NCBI GenBank assembly: GCA_934590355.1
Contig: CAKTOX010000024.1
Span: 1-33,779 of the forward strand
DNA from: an uncultured Oscillospiraceae bacterium
GTDB taxonomy: Bacteria > Bacillota > Clostridia > Oscillospirales > Oscillospiraceae
Direction: 5' to 3'
Length of the DNA: 33,779 bases
Shown: piece by piece, positions 16,287 through 22,900 of the stretch
How the letters are laid out: each line of letters starts with the position of its first letter
How positions within the stretch are numbered: position 1 is the stretch's first letter
The notes under the pieces: generated by a model
What the model saw: only the letters and a program-made list of their open reading frames with translations
Databases searched by the model: none
Told to the model about the DNA's origin: nothing
Made by a program: the position numbers and the translations under genes

Positions 16287-17021
16287 ATGGAACTTTACAA
16301 TCCTCTTATAGAAAGCACGAATAAAATCCTCAGCGCCGCAAGGCCCAAGGTTTGGGGCTATAAGCCCGGCAAGGCATGGCCCGATCTCGGCTCGGCAGAG
16401 CTCGTTTTGCAGTCGGACGCCGCGTATGAGCTCGGTGCGCTCGGCCTCGGCTCGGCAAACTACATCTGCCCCACCACGAGCTCGGAGCTCGTCAACAAGG
16501 ACGAGGTCCTGCTTTACGGCTCCGATCTCAAGGCCATCAAGAAGGACATCCCCTTTGCGCGTATCGTTCTGCTGCGCGTCGGCGTTCTTGAGGGCGAGGA
16601 CGAGGAGGTCTACCGCGCGCTCAAGGATATCGAATTCTGCAAGTATCACGTCTACCCCGAGGGCTACATGGTGCGTATGTCGCCGGAGAGCCACCGCGAG
16701 CAGGTCCGCGTTTCCAAGAAGGCGCTCAAGCGCGGCATAAACTTCGAGCAGATCGGCTATCGCTATATCGAGGCATACAAAAAAGACCCCAACGTCCTGA
16801 ACGTCAAGGTCATTTTCGTTACCGATCCCTCTCTTGATTTCGCCGCAATGCTCGACAACGCAAAGAAGGCGGACGCCATCACCAACACCCTGACCCACAT
16901 CATGGAGGGTCTGCCCACCGATTGCACGGTCTGCCAGCTCAAGGACATCTGCGACGAGGTCGAGGGCATGAAGGAGCTCCACTTCGGCGTGGGCGACAAG
17001 GGCACGAACGAGCACCATTGA
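16287..17021 (+). CDS. CdhC-like protein (CODH/acetyl-CoA synthase beta-subunit family), stand-alone
   Basis: A 244-residue soluble protein. 'YELGALGLGSANYI' (47-60), 'SSELVNKDEVLLYGSDL' (65-81), 'REQVRVSKKALKRGINFEQIG' split over 137-157, and 'NVKVIFVTD' (172-180) follow the order and spacing I remember for the alpha/beta region of CdhC/AcsB proteins, including the 'R.SK.A...G...E..G' helix. The C-terminal part has Cys213, Cys216 and Cys222 (C-x2-C-x5-C) followed by 'DEVEGMKELHFG', which could bind a metal but is not the full cluster-A ligand set of real acetyl-CoA synthase, and the protein is far shorter. No CODH, corrinoid or other Wood-Ljungdahl gene is nearby, so an enzymatic ACS role should not be assumed. 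The start is ATG 16287 behind AAAGGAGA. Confidence 0.6.
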   Translation: MELYNPLIESTNKILSAARPKVWGYKPGKAWPDLGSAELVLQSDAAYELGALGLGSANYICPTTSSELVNKDEVLLYGSDLKAIKKDIPFARIVLLRVGVLEGEDEEVYRALKDIEFCKYHVYPEGYMVRMSPESHREQVRVSKKALKRGINFEQIGYRYIEAYKKDPNVLNVKVIFVTDPSLDFAAMLDNAKKADAITNTLTHIMEGLPTDCTVCQLKDICDEVEGMKELHFGVGDKGTNEHH

Positions 17022-17040
17022 TTTTTAATAGCTCCTACAC

Positions 17041-17073
17041 AAAACGGCACGGCTTCGGCTGTGCCGTTTTTTT
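17041..17073 (+). terminator. Intrinsic terminator with UUCG tetraloop
   Basis: A 13-bp stem AAAACGGCACGGC (17041-17053) / GCTGTGCCGTTTT (17058-17070), one G-T wobble, closed by TTCG and followed by TTTTTTT. It ends the CdhC-like gene. Confidence 0.92.
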
Positions 17074-17126
17074 CGTAATGCCGTAATAACGGCGCAGGTA
17101 TGCCGTTTACACAGCGTCGGAGCATT

Positions 17127-17178
17127 ATCCGCTTTTTTGCCGATGATGAAAAAAAGGACGCCGAAGCGTCCTTTTTTA
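17127..17178. repeat. Copy A of a terminator-bearing direct repeat
   Basis: About 50 bases beginning ATCCGCTTTTTTGCCGA and ending in the hairpin AAAAAGGACGC (17151-17161), loop CGAA, GCGTCCTTTTT (17166-17176). Copy B at 17770-17817 differs by one base plus two extra A's here. It works as the leftward terminator of the HTH gene that ends at 17206 and could also stop rightward transcription. Confidence 0.85.
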
Positions 17179-17205
17179 TCACCTGCCGCATTATGGGCTG
17201 TCTCC

Positions 17206-17535
17206 TCAGTACATTCCCAGTGCGCGGGCGAGAAGCAGCCGCACATAAGCGGGGCATTCGCGCTCGCCATGCTTCCAGCTCAGCACGGTGCGGTAAGGGA
17301 TTGCGAAGCGAGCGGCGAAGTCAACGAGCTTGAGCCCCGATGCCGCGACGATGTCGGCGAAGCTGACGTGTGCTACATCCCATATCATGCCCAGCTCCGT
17401 AAGACGCTCGGCGGGAATTTCCGCCCCTTCCGCGTCGCCCAATTCGGGCGAATGCTCCCAGTTGGATATAAACGCTTCACGATCGTTGCTGCTCTGTGCA
17501 TCGGTAAAAATCCGATAGAAAAGTCTGTCAGTCAT
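17206..17535 (-). CDS. Small helix-turn-helix protein
   Basis: A 109-residue protein. The C-terminal half (about 54-109) reads 'DVAHVSFADIVAASGLKLVD', then 'FAARFAIPYRTVLSWKHGER', then 'ECPAYVRLLLARAL'. This is the classic arrangement of an XRE/phage-type HTH ('..L...EFA..fgIP..Tv..We.G.r.pp.yv...l'). The N-terminal 50 residues are acidic and unassigned. It starts at ATG 17535, five bases after AAGGAGCT. A consensus promoter and a leader hairpin precede it and copy A of the terminator repeat follows it, so it is a monocistronic regulator. No toxin partner is visible. It may bind its own leader palindrome, which is inference. Confidence 0.75.
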   Translation of the reverse strand: MTDRLFYRIFTDAQSSNDREAFISNWEHSPELGDAEGAEIPAERLTELGMIWDVAHVSFADIVAASGLKLVDFAARFAIPYRTVLSWKHGERECPAYVRLLLARALGMY

Positions 17536-17579
17536 ATAATAGCTCCTTGCGCATCACGAAGTTACGGCAAAATCGGCAG

Positions 17580-17605
17580 GTTCAAAAGCGGTGCAGCTTT
17601 TGAAC
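17580..17605. repeat. Perfect 10-bp inverted repeat in the leader of the HTH gene
   Basis: GTTCAAAAGC (17580-17589) and GCTTTTGAAC (17596-17605) with a 6-base loop. It lies between the promoter (-10 at 17655) and the HTH start (17535), with no T-run in either direction, so it is more likely an operator or mRNA structure than a terminator. Confidence 0.7.
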
Positions 17606-17654
17606 AATTGGGGCATCACGCCGCTTAGTATCTATTTACGTGTTATAGTCATTG

Positions 17655-17683
17655 AGTATACCATGTTTTTCCTAAGATGTCAA
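17655..17683 (-). promoter_or_regulatory. Sigma-A promoter of the HTH gene
   Basis: Read leftward: TTGACA (17678-17683), 17-base spacer, TGG plus TATACT (17655-17660). It gives a leader of roughly 110 bases that contains the inverted repeat at 17580-17605. Confidence 0.85.
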
Positions 17684-17769
17684 TAAGCACACACCCGCGT
17701 GTGCGAGGAATACTTCGGCAGTTACTTTTGGCTGAGGTTATCTGCGCAGTTCACGGATCTTTTATGAAT

Positions 17770-17817
17770 ATCCGCTTTTTTGCCGAAGATGAAAAAGGAC
17801 GCCGAAGCGTCCTTTTT
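17770..17817. repeat. Copy B of the terminator-bearing direct repeat
   Basis: Begins ATCCGCTTTTTTGCCGA and ends in the same GGACGC-CGAA-GCGTCC hairpin with T-runs on both sides. It lies 11 bases past the stop of degV (17829) and serves as its leftward terminator. It is near-identical to copy A at 17127-17178 in the same orientation. Confidence 0.85.
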
Positions 17818-17828
17818 CACATTTTTTA

Positions 17829-18698
17829 TTATCTGCCCGCGCCGAGGAAGAACAGCGAGAGCATTCCCGGACCGACATGGACTCCGGTGTAGGGCTCGTG
17901 CACGGCAATAATGAGCTCCTTGGGCTTTGCAATGTCGTTTACGAGCTTTGCAAGAAGCTGCGCGTCCTCAAGGCAGTCGCCGTGGCTTATCGCAACGCGC
18001 TGATTCTGCGGATCGACCGCCTTCTCCGCGTATTCCTTCGCGATCGCCTCGATCGCCTTTTTGCGGCCGCGGAGCTTCGAGAATACGACTATCTTGCCCT
18101 CCTCATCTCCGCGCAGAAGAGGCTTGATATTCAGCACCGTACCCATCATGGCAGCGATGCCGGAAAGGCGGCCGCCGCGGCGCAGATGCATAAGGTCGTC
18201 AACCGTGAAATATTCACACAGGCCGCTTCTGTCGCCGGCAAGGCGCTCTATAAGCGGGGTGAGCTCAAGTCCCTCGGCTCTGTAATCGGCGGCTCTCATC
18301 GTGAGAAGTCCGATGCCGAGTCCCGCGCCCATTGAGTCGAACACCTCGATGCGACGCTCGGGGTATTTATCCCGCAGCTCCTCGGCGGCAAGACGCGCCG
18401 CGTTATATGTGCCGCTGATGCCGGAGGAGATGCTGATATAAAGCACGTCCTCACCCACGGACAGCGCGGTTTCAAACTTCGCCGCAATGTCATGAGTGTT
18501 GGTCATGCTCGTATGCACCTCGGTCTTTGCGCGGAGCATATCGTAAAACGCCTTGCCGTCAAAATTATCGGGCACCGTCGGGCACTTTATTATCTGTCCG
18601 CCGACCTCATAGCTGCACTCAATTACGTTTATGCCGAGCTCCTCGAGCTTGGCGGCAGGAATATTCGCTGCCGAGTCTGTGAAAATCTGAAAAGCCAT
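17829..18698 (-). CDS. DegV family fatty-acid-binding protein
   Basis: A 289-residue protein. The start is ATG 18698 behind GGAGGT; an upstream in-frame ATG would add 16 residues without a ribosome site. 'FQIFTDSAANIP' (3-14) opens the first domain, 'VHTSMTN' carries the lipid-contacting Ser/Thr cluster, and 'LYISISSGISGTYNAARLAA' followed by 'VFDSMGAGLG' are standard DegV motifs. 'HLRRGGRLSGIAAMMGTVLN' with 'IKPLL' identifies the second domain. DegV proteins bind long-chain fatty acids and, in Gram-positives, act as FakB-type partners of the FakA fatty-acid kinase; no fakA is in this window. It is monocistronic, with its own promoter and terminator. Confidence 0.93.
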   Translation of the reverse strand: MAFQIFTDSAANIPAAKLEELGINVIECSYEVGGQIIKCPTVPDNFDGKAFYDMLRAKTEVHTSMTNTHDIAAKFETALSVGEDVLYISISSGISGTYNAARLAAEELRDKYPERRIEVFDSMGAGLGIGLLTMRAADYRAEGLELTPLIERLAGDRSGLCEYFTVDDLMHLRRGGRLSGIAAMMGTVLNIKPLLRGDEEGKIVVFSKLRGRKKAIEAIAKEYAEKAVDPQNQRVAISHGDCLEDAQLLAKLVNDIAKPKELIIAVHEPYTGVHVGPGMLSLFFLGAGR

Positions 18699-18761
18699 TG
18701 TTTTTACCTCCATAGGCCCTGACCATAGTATTTTCCAATCAGTCACCTAATATGCCGTATT

Positions 18762-18790
18762 ATTTTAACTCACTTTTTCAATTATGTAAA
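18762..18790 (-). promoter_or_regulatory. Sigma-A promoter of degV
   Basis: Read leftward: TTTACA (18785-18790), 17-base spacer, TAAAAT (18762-18767), about 64 bases before the ATG. Confidence 0.75.
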
Positions 18791-18827
18791 GACTATTATA
18801 CGAAATAATGATGAATATCATATTTTC

Positions 18828-18856
18828 TTGTCATCGCTATTTTTTAATGCTATAAT
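18828..18856 (+). promoter_or_regulatory. Sigma-A promoter of the DUF1836 gene
   Basis: TTGTCA (18828-18833), 17-base spacer ending in TGC, then TATAAT (18851-18856). The predicted transcript start is near 18863, only about 15 bases before the GGGGGG-led ATG at 18878, which fixes that ATG as the intended start. Confidence 0.8.
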
Positions 18857-18877
18857 ATATCGGATAAACGGGGGGGA

Positions 18878-19475
18878 ATGACTTATATATAACACTAAGT
18901 TTATTGCGGCCAAGCTGCGCCGCTGGGACAAGTACATAACGCAATTTTGCCTTCCGACATGGGACGAGCTGCCCGATCTTGAGCTTTACATGGATCAGGT
19001 TATTTCCCTTGTCGCGCGCTCGCTTGATCTGTTCCCGCATGACAAAAACAGCGACCCCATCATTACACCCAGCACAATAAATAATTACGTCCGCATGAAG
19101 ATCATGCCCGCTCCAGTCAGAAAGAGATACACGCGCGTACACCTTGCATATCTTATCATGATCTGCACGCTCAAGCAAAGCCTCAGCATCTCGGTCGTGA
19201 GCCGCATCATTCCCATGAACATCCCCGAAAACGAGGTCAAGCAGATATACGACGACTTCGTCATGCGCCACCGCGGCATCGCAAAGCTCGTCACCGAGCA
19301 GGTCACGCAGGCAGCCGTCGGAGTTTTCGATCCCGACTGCACAGACGACAGCACCGTTAAGGGGCTTGTCGTTGACTCGGCGATATACTCGCATTTGTAT
19401 AAGCTCCTGACGGAGAAGATCGTCGCGCTGAACATTGAGTCAAAGCCCGAGCAAAGTGCGGAAAAGCAGGAATAA
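18878..19475 (+). CDS. DUF1836 protein with an apparent start-proximal frameshift
   Basis: The body of the gene (18882-19475) is one clean frame encoding the DUF1836 pattern: 'FCLPTWDELPDLELYMDQVI' just before and across 18990, then 'ITPSTINNYVRMKIMPAPVR' and 'KRYTRVHLAYLIMICTLKQS', a predicted MerR-like winged-helix regulator domain. The promoter and a GGGGGG ribosome site point to ATG 18878, but from there the frame reads Met-Thr-Tyr-Ile-stop. One more TA in the TATATATA at 18884-18891 would join that start to the body. The in-frame ATG at 18990 would drop the conserved N-terminus and has no ribosome site. Possible explanations are a sequence or assembly error, a repeat-length mutation, or a non-standard start. 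If the ATG at 18878 is used as given, the gene is inactive. Confidence 0.75.
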
Positions 19476-19480
19476 ACCGC

Positions 19481-19510
19481 TCCCGGATACTTTCGTATCC
19501 GGGATTTTTT
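19481..19510 (+). terminator. Intrinsic terminator of the DUF1836 gene
   Basis: TCCCGGATAC (19481-19490) and GTATCCGGGA (19495-19504) with a TTTC loop and a T-run that ends at the stop codon of the convergent TIR gene. Confidence 0.9.
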
Positions 19511-21054
19511 TATTCGGTGATGACCTTATAGCCGTGCTCACCGGTGAGGCTGTCGGCAAGCTGAGTATCAATATAAACGGTCTTTAGCGCCGTTAACGAA
19601 TCGAGCGCCGACCAGTCGCTTACGCCGCGCGTCCCCGTTAGGCGGAGCATCGTGAGCCCCGTGAACTCGTCAAGTCCGGCATTTGAGGTGAGCGTGCAGT
19701 CAACAAGCTCAAGCTCCGTTATGCCCCGCTCGCGGTCAAAGGACCTAAAGAAGCTGCCGCCGAGGTCGCAGCCGTAAAGCCGAACCGTGCGCAGCGAGCT
19801 CATGTCGAAAACCTGCGCCATATCGCCGAGCGAGCAATTTGAGAATGAAACGCTCTGTATCTTCAGAAGCGGCTTGAAGGCGGAAAAATCCGTGCAGCTT
19901 GCGCCTATGAGCGAGGCCTGTGTCAGCTCGTGGCATTTGTTGAGGTCTCCAAGGCTCGTAAGCGATGCACAGTTTGCGCTCAGCTGCCGCAGTGCGGGCA
20001 GGCTGCCGACGCCCGTGAGCGAGGAAATGCGGCTGCCGTCGAGATTAAGAGCCGTTATGCCCACCGCGGGCATTGAGGAAAGATCGCCCATCGCCTGATA
20101 CTGAAGCCACAGGGTCTTGAGCCCCGTGAAGTATGCAAGGTCGGACAGATCGCTCACTGCGCCGATGCCGACGGTATGCTCATTGCCCTCCCAATCGGTG
20201 TAAACGGCGCTCTTGTCGCTTTGCGTGACGCCCTCCCCTACTCCGCTTTGCGGTGCGCGCAGGCTGTACTCGCTGCCGATGACGTATAGCTCCGTCATGC
20301 CCTTGAGCTGGCCGACGGTGATGTCGCCGCTTGAAAGGCCCGTGTATTCACGCGCTGCCTGCTCGAAAATATCATTTTTGAAGCTGCAAACGGTTTCGTC
20401 GGGCAACGCATCAATATCTGTCGTTTTCGTTGTAAGGCGCTCGAGGTAGCCCGTGAAGTAGCCGACTATGAGCGCCGCGAGCAGCACGCCGAAAACGGCA
20501 ACGGCAATCGACCAGCGCGCTATTTTTCTGCCTGTGCCCGCCTTTTTCTTCTGCTTTTTGGCCGGCTTGGGCTGTTTGGGCGGCTGCGGCACGGTGCGCT
20601 CCTCGCGCTCGGCAAAGTTTTCGCTGTTTAAAAGCGGTGCGCCGTAGAGCTTGTCGTAAAAATACTCGTCGCTCGGATAGGTGTATTTCATAAGGGCAAA
20701 AATGTTGCCTATTTGCAGCTCCATGCCGGGCGTGAGCTGTGTATCCTCGATGAAAATATTTATCGTTTTTATGCGCTTTGACTGTGCATAGTGCATCTCG
20801 CGGCGGCAGTTATCCGAGCGCATATAGGCGTTGGAGATAAACGCAACGACAAGGTGGGCGTCGGCAAGGTGCGAGGCGATGCACTCCTGCCACTCGCTGC
20901 CTACCTCTATCCCCTCGTCGTACCAGATGTTATAGCCGCGACTGTGCATATCCGCGATTATCGGCAGCACGGTTTCGTCGTCTGCGTGAGCATAGCTTAT
21001 GAAAATGTACGGTTTATCGCCCTCGTATGGCTTAAAGTACTCAAAATCCTTCAT
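19510..21054 (-). CDS. TIR-domain protein with one membrane helix and a C-terminal leucine-rich-repeat domain
   Basis: The start is ATG 21054 behind GGAGATA, 37 bases after a consensus promoter; longer readings run into the opposite-strand gene. Product 514 aa. Residues about 14-125 are a TIR domain: 'KPYIFISYAHADD' (14-26), 'YNIWYDEGIEVGSEW' (41-55), 'DAHLVVAFISNAYMRS' (65-80) and 'CRRE' (83-86), whose Glu86 is at the position of the catalytic glutamate in NAD-cleaving TIR domains. A Lys/Pro-rich linker (155-180) leads into a membrane helix (about 182-203); residues about 245-514 form irregular leucine-rich repeats ('GLKTLWLQ', 'GITALNLDG', 'ALRQLSANC', 'LRTVRLYGCD', 'ITELELVDC'). By the positive-inside rule TIR is cytosolic and the repeats are outside. 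Receptor-like signalling or defence is plausible but unproven; no partner gene is adjacent. Confidence 0.88.
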   Translation of the reverse strand: MKDFEYFKPYEGDKPYIFISYAHADDETVLPIIADMHSRGYNIWYDEGIEVGSEWQECIASHLADAHLVVAFISNAYMRSDNCRREMHYAQSKRIKTINIFIEDTQLTPGMELQIGNIFALMKYTYPSDEYFYDKLYGAPLLNSENFAEREERTVPQPPKQPKPAKKQKKKAGTGRKIARWSIAVAVFGVLLAALIVGYFTGYLERLTTKTTDIDALPDETVCSFKNDIFEQAAREYTGLSSGDITVGQLKGMTELYVIGSEYSLRAPQSGVGEGVTQSDKSAVYTDWEGNEHTVGIGAVSDLSDLAYFTGLKTLWLQYQAMGDLSSMPAVGITALNLDGSRISSLTGVGSLPALRQLSANCASLTSLGDLNKCHELTQASLIGASCTDFSAFKPLLKIQSVSFSNCSLGDMAQVFDMSSLRTVRLYGCDLGGSFFRSFDRERGITELELVDCTLTSNAGLDEFTGLTMLRLTGTRGVSDWSALDSLTALKTVYIDTQLADSLTGEHGYKVITE

Positions 21055-21090
21055 AATTATCTCCGTATTTATGATAAAACAATCAAATTG

Positions 21091-21119
21091 ATTATAATAT
21101 TCTCCAAAGCGAATTTCAA
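21091..21119 (-). promoter_or_regulatory. Sigma-A promoter of the TIR-LRR gene
   Basis: Read leftward: TTGAAA (21114-21119), 17-base spacer, TATAAT (21091-21096), close to full consensus. Confidence 0.82.
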
Positions 21120-21142
21120 TTACAATTCTGTAAACGCTGCGA

Positions 21143-21171
21143 TTGACCGAGGAGTATTTAAGTGATAAAAT
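21143..21171 (+). promoter_or_regulatory. Sigma-A promoter of the FMN-dependent oxidoreductase gene
   Basis: TTGACC (21143-21148), 17-base spacer ending in TGA, TAAAAT (21166-21171). It is divergent from the TIR promoter, with 23 bases between the two -35 boxes. Confidence 0.78.
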
Positions 21172-21202
21172 CACATCACCAAGCTTGTGAGGTAAAGTAA
21201 CT

Positions 21203-22225
21203 ATGGAATACAGCGAAGTTTTAGAAAACGCAAAGAAAAATATCGGCCCGAAGTGCAGGGTCTGCCCCGAATGCAACGGTCTTGCCTGCGGAAATCTCAT
21301 GCCCGGCCCCGGCTCCAAGGCTCCCGGAAACGGCGCGCACGACAACTGGAAGGCGTGGCGAGGCATTAAGCTCAACATGGACACCATCGAGCCCGACGCG
21401 CCTGTGGACACGGAAATTGAATTTCTCGGCAGGCGCTTTTCGATGCCGCTCATTTCCGCACCGGTCGGCTCGCTCATGGCGCAGTATAACCCCGACGATG
21501 ACGTGCGCGATTTTAACGATTGCTGCGCAAGGGCTGCAAGCATCTGCGGCACGGCATCCAGCTTCGGCGACGGACTTGACGCGCGGGTCTTCCCGCACGG
21601 CTGCGAGCTGAGCAAGGCTAACGGCGGCATTGTGATACCCGTCATAAACCCGCTGAATATGGAGCGGATAAAGGCAAATCTCGACATCGCAAACGCGGCA
21701 ATGCCCTTTGCCGTTTCCGTCGTCGTTGATTCGTCCGGTCTGCCGCATCTTAAAAAGATAAGCCCCGAGGCCGGCAGCAAAAGCGTTGAGCAGCTGCGCG
21801 AGCTGTGCAAATACGCGAAGGTGCCGATGATAATCAAGGGCATCATGACCGCAAAGGGCGCTCTCAAGGCGATAGATGCGGGCGCAGACGCGATAATCGT
21901 TTCAAACCACGGCGGACGCGTGCTAGGCGGTGCGGCAGCAACGGCGGAGGTCCTGCCCGAGATAGCCGACGCGGTCGGCGGCAGAGCGAAGATCGTCGTT
22001 GACGGTGGAATAAGAAGCGGTCACGATATTTTCCGCGCGCTTGCGCTCGGCGCGGACAACGTTATGATATGCCGTCCGTTTATAATAAGCTACTACGGCG
22101 GCGGTACGGAGGGAATCGTTGCATACATAGAAAAACTGCGCTCGGAGCTCATCGACGCCATGTATATGTGCGGCGCGAGAAAGATCTCGGATATAGACCG
22201 CAGCATGATAAGATTCAAATTTTAA
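21203..22225 (+). CDS. FMN-dependent alpha-hydroxy-acid oxidising protein (lactate oxidase/dehydrogenase family)
   Basis: A 340-residue TIM-barrel flavoprotein. 'PLISAPVGSL' (82-91) is the N-terminal flavin contact, Lys212 in 'PMIIKGIM' the flavin lysine, 'SNHGGR' (234-239) contains the catalytic histidine and substrate arginine, and 'VVDGGIRSGHDIFRALALGA' (265-284) the phosphate site. It would oxidise a 2-hydroxy acid such as lactate to the keto acid; the physiological acceptor is not evident. The N-terminus has Cys18, Cys21, Cys24 and Cys29 (C-x2-C-x2-C-x4-C), which classic lactate oxidases lack and which could hold a metal or Fe-S cluster. It is monocistronic: start ATG 21203 after GTGAGGTAAAG, terminator at 22231. 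It shares a promoter region with the TIR gene. Confidence 0.88.
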   Translation: MEYSEVLENAKKNIGPKCRVCPECNGLACGNLMPGPGSKAPGNGAHDNWKAWRGIKLNMDTIEPDAPVDTEIEFLGRRFSMPLISAPVGSLMAQYNPDDDVRDFNDCCARAASICGTASSFGDGLDARVFPHGCELSKANGGIVIPVINPLNMERIKANLDIANAAMPFAVSVVVDSSGLPHLKKISPEAGSKSVEQLRELCKYAKVPMIIKGIMTAKGALKAIDAGADAIIVSNHGGRVLGGAAATAEVLPEIADAVGGRAKIVVDGGIRSGHDIFRALALGADNVMICRPFIISYYGGGTEGIVAYIEKLRSELIDAMYMCGARKISDIDRSMIRFKF

Positions 22226-22230
22226 ACGCC

Positions 22231-22263
22231 AAAAAGCTCAGCACTTAGTGCTGAGCTTTTTGG
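22231..22263 (+). terminator. Intrinsic terminator of the oxidoreductase gene
   Basis: A 14-bp perfect stem, AAAAAGCTCAGCAC (22231-22244) and GTGCTGAGCTTTTT (22248-22261), with a three-base loop. The A- and T-runs at its ends let it work in both directions. Confidence 0.9.
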
Positions 22264-22342
22264 TTCAATGGGGTTATTTGGGGATTAGGGAAGAGAGAGT
22301 ATGAAAGAAAAGTATCTGATTCTGCTGATTTAATGCCTTGCC

Positions 22343-22771
22343 TTACTGGATCTCAAGGCGTCTTGCTGCGGGCGTCTCGGGAACCTTCTTCGGCATGGTG
22401 AGGGTCAATACACCGTCGGCGTACTGAGCGGTGATGCCGTCGGCGTCAATGCCCTTGATGTTGAAGCTGCGGCTGAACGAGCCGTAGTAGCGCTCACGGC
22501 GCACATAACCGTTTTCGCCCTTTTCATCGGTTTCCTCGGACTTGCGCTGTGCCGAGATGGTCAGGCAATCCTTGTCGATGTCGATGCTGATGTCTTCCTT
22601 CTTAAAGCCGGGCAGCTCTGCCTCGAGGATATACTTGTCGTCCTGCTTTTTGATGTCGGTGCGGAAGCCGCTTACCTCGGCGTCGTTCCAAACGCCGGAC
22701 ATCTCATCAAGATCACGGAAAGGATTATAGGATACTACACGACGATAGCCAAAAGGTGTAAGTTCAAACAT
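22343..22771 (-). CDS. Small heat-shock protein, Hsp20/alpha-crystallin family
   Basis: A 142-residue chaperone that holds unfolding proteins. The start is ATG 22771 behind TGGAGGT; an in-frame ATG five codons upstream overlaps that site. 'NPFRDLDEM' near the N-terminus is the usual entry motif; the alpha-crystallin domain runs from about 37 to 133 with 'ILEAELPGFKKEDISIDID', 'RRERYYGSFSRSF' and the signature 'YADGVLTLTMPKK', and a short C-terminal tail carries 'RRLEIQ', an IxI-like anchor. It is monocistronic. The perfect CIRCE box at 22901-22927 upstream suggests HrcA control, though the 130-base distance leaves this open. Confidence 0.95.
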   Translation of the reverse strand: MFELTPFGYRRVVSYNPFRDLDEMSGVWNDAEVSGFRTDIKKQDDKYILEAELPGFKKEDISIDIDKDCLTISAQRKSEETDEKGENGYVRRERYYGSFSRSFNIKGIDADGITAQYADGVLTLTMPKKVPETPAARRLEIQ

Positions 22772-22839
22772 AATCAATACCTCCAATTTAATGCGAGCTT
22801 CAAATTCGTTTCCGAATTCACAGCTCTTGTTTCTTGTTG

Positions 22840-22868
22840 TATATAAAGTACCATATAAATGTGAACAA
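22840..22868 (-). promoter_or_regulatory. Candidate promoter of hsp20
   Basis: Read leftward: TTGTTC (22863-22868), 17-base spacer, TATATA (22840-22845). A second possibility is TTTACA (22893-22898) with TATATT (22868-22873) at a 19-base spacer, which would put the CIRCE box directly against the -35. Confidence 0.35.
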
Positions 22869-22900
22869 ATATAGTGTTTTATATGAACAAAATGTAAACC

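Noticed and set aside
17677..17892. Small + strand peptide frame over repeat copy B
   Set aside because: It runs through a terminator and the degV 3' end; similar peptide sense in copy A is only a consequence of the DNA repeat.
18882..18893. Programmed +1 frameshift at the DUF1836 start
   Set aside because: No slippery codon, internal Shine-Dalgarno or pseudoknot as in prfB; a repeat-length change or sequence error explains it more simply.
21162..21174. GTGA-TAAAA-TCAC around the -10 of the oxidoreductase promoter as a CRP/FNR-like site
   Set aside because: Arms of only four bases, and the centre is dictated by the -10 itself; chance is likely.
21055..21867. N-terminal extension of the TIR protein to 785 residues
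   Set aside because: The extra part is antisense to the FMN enzyme, crosses the mapped promoter at 21091-21119, and ATG 21054 has its own ribosome site.
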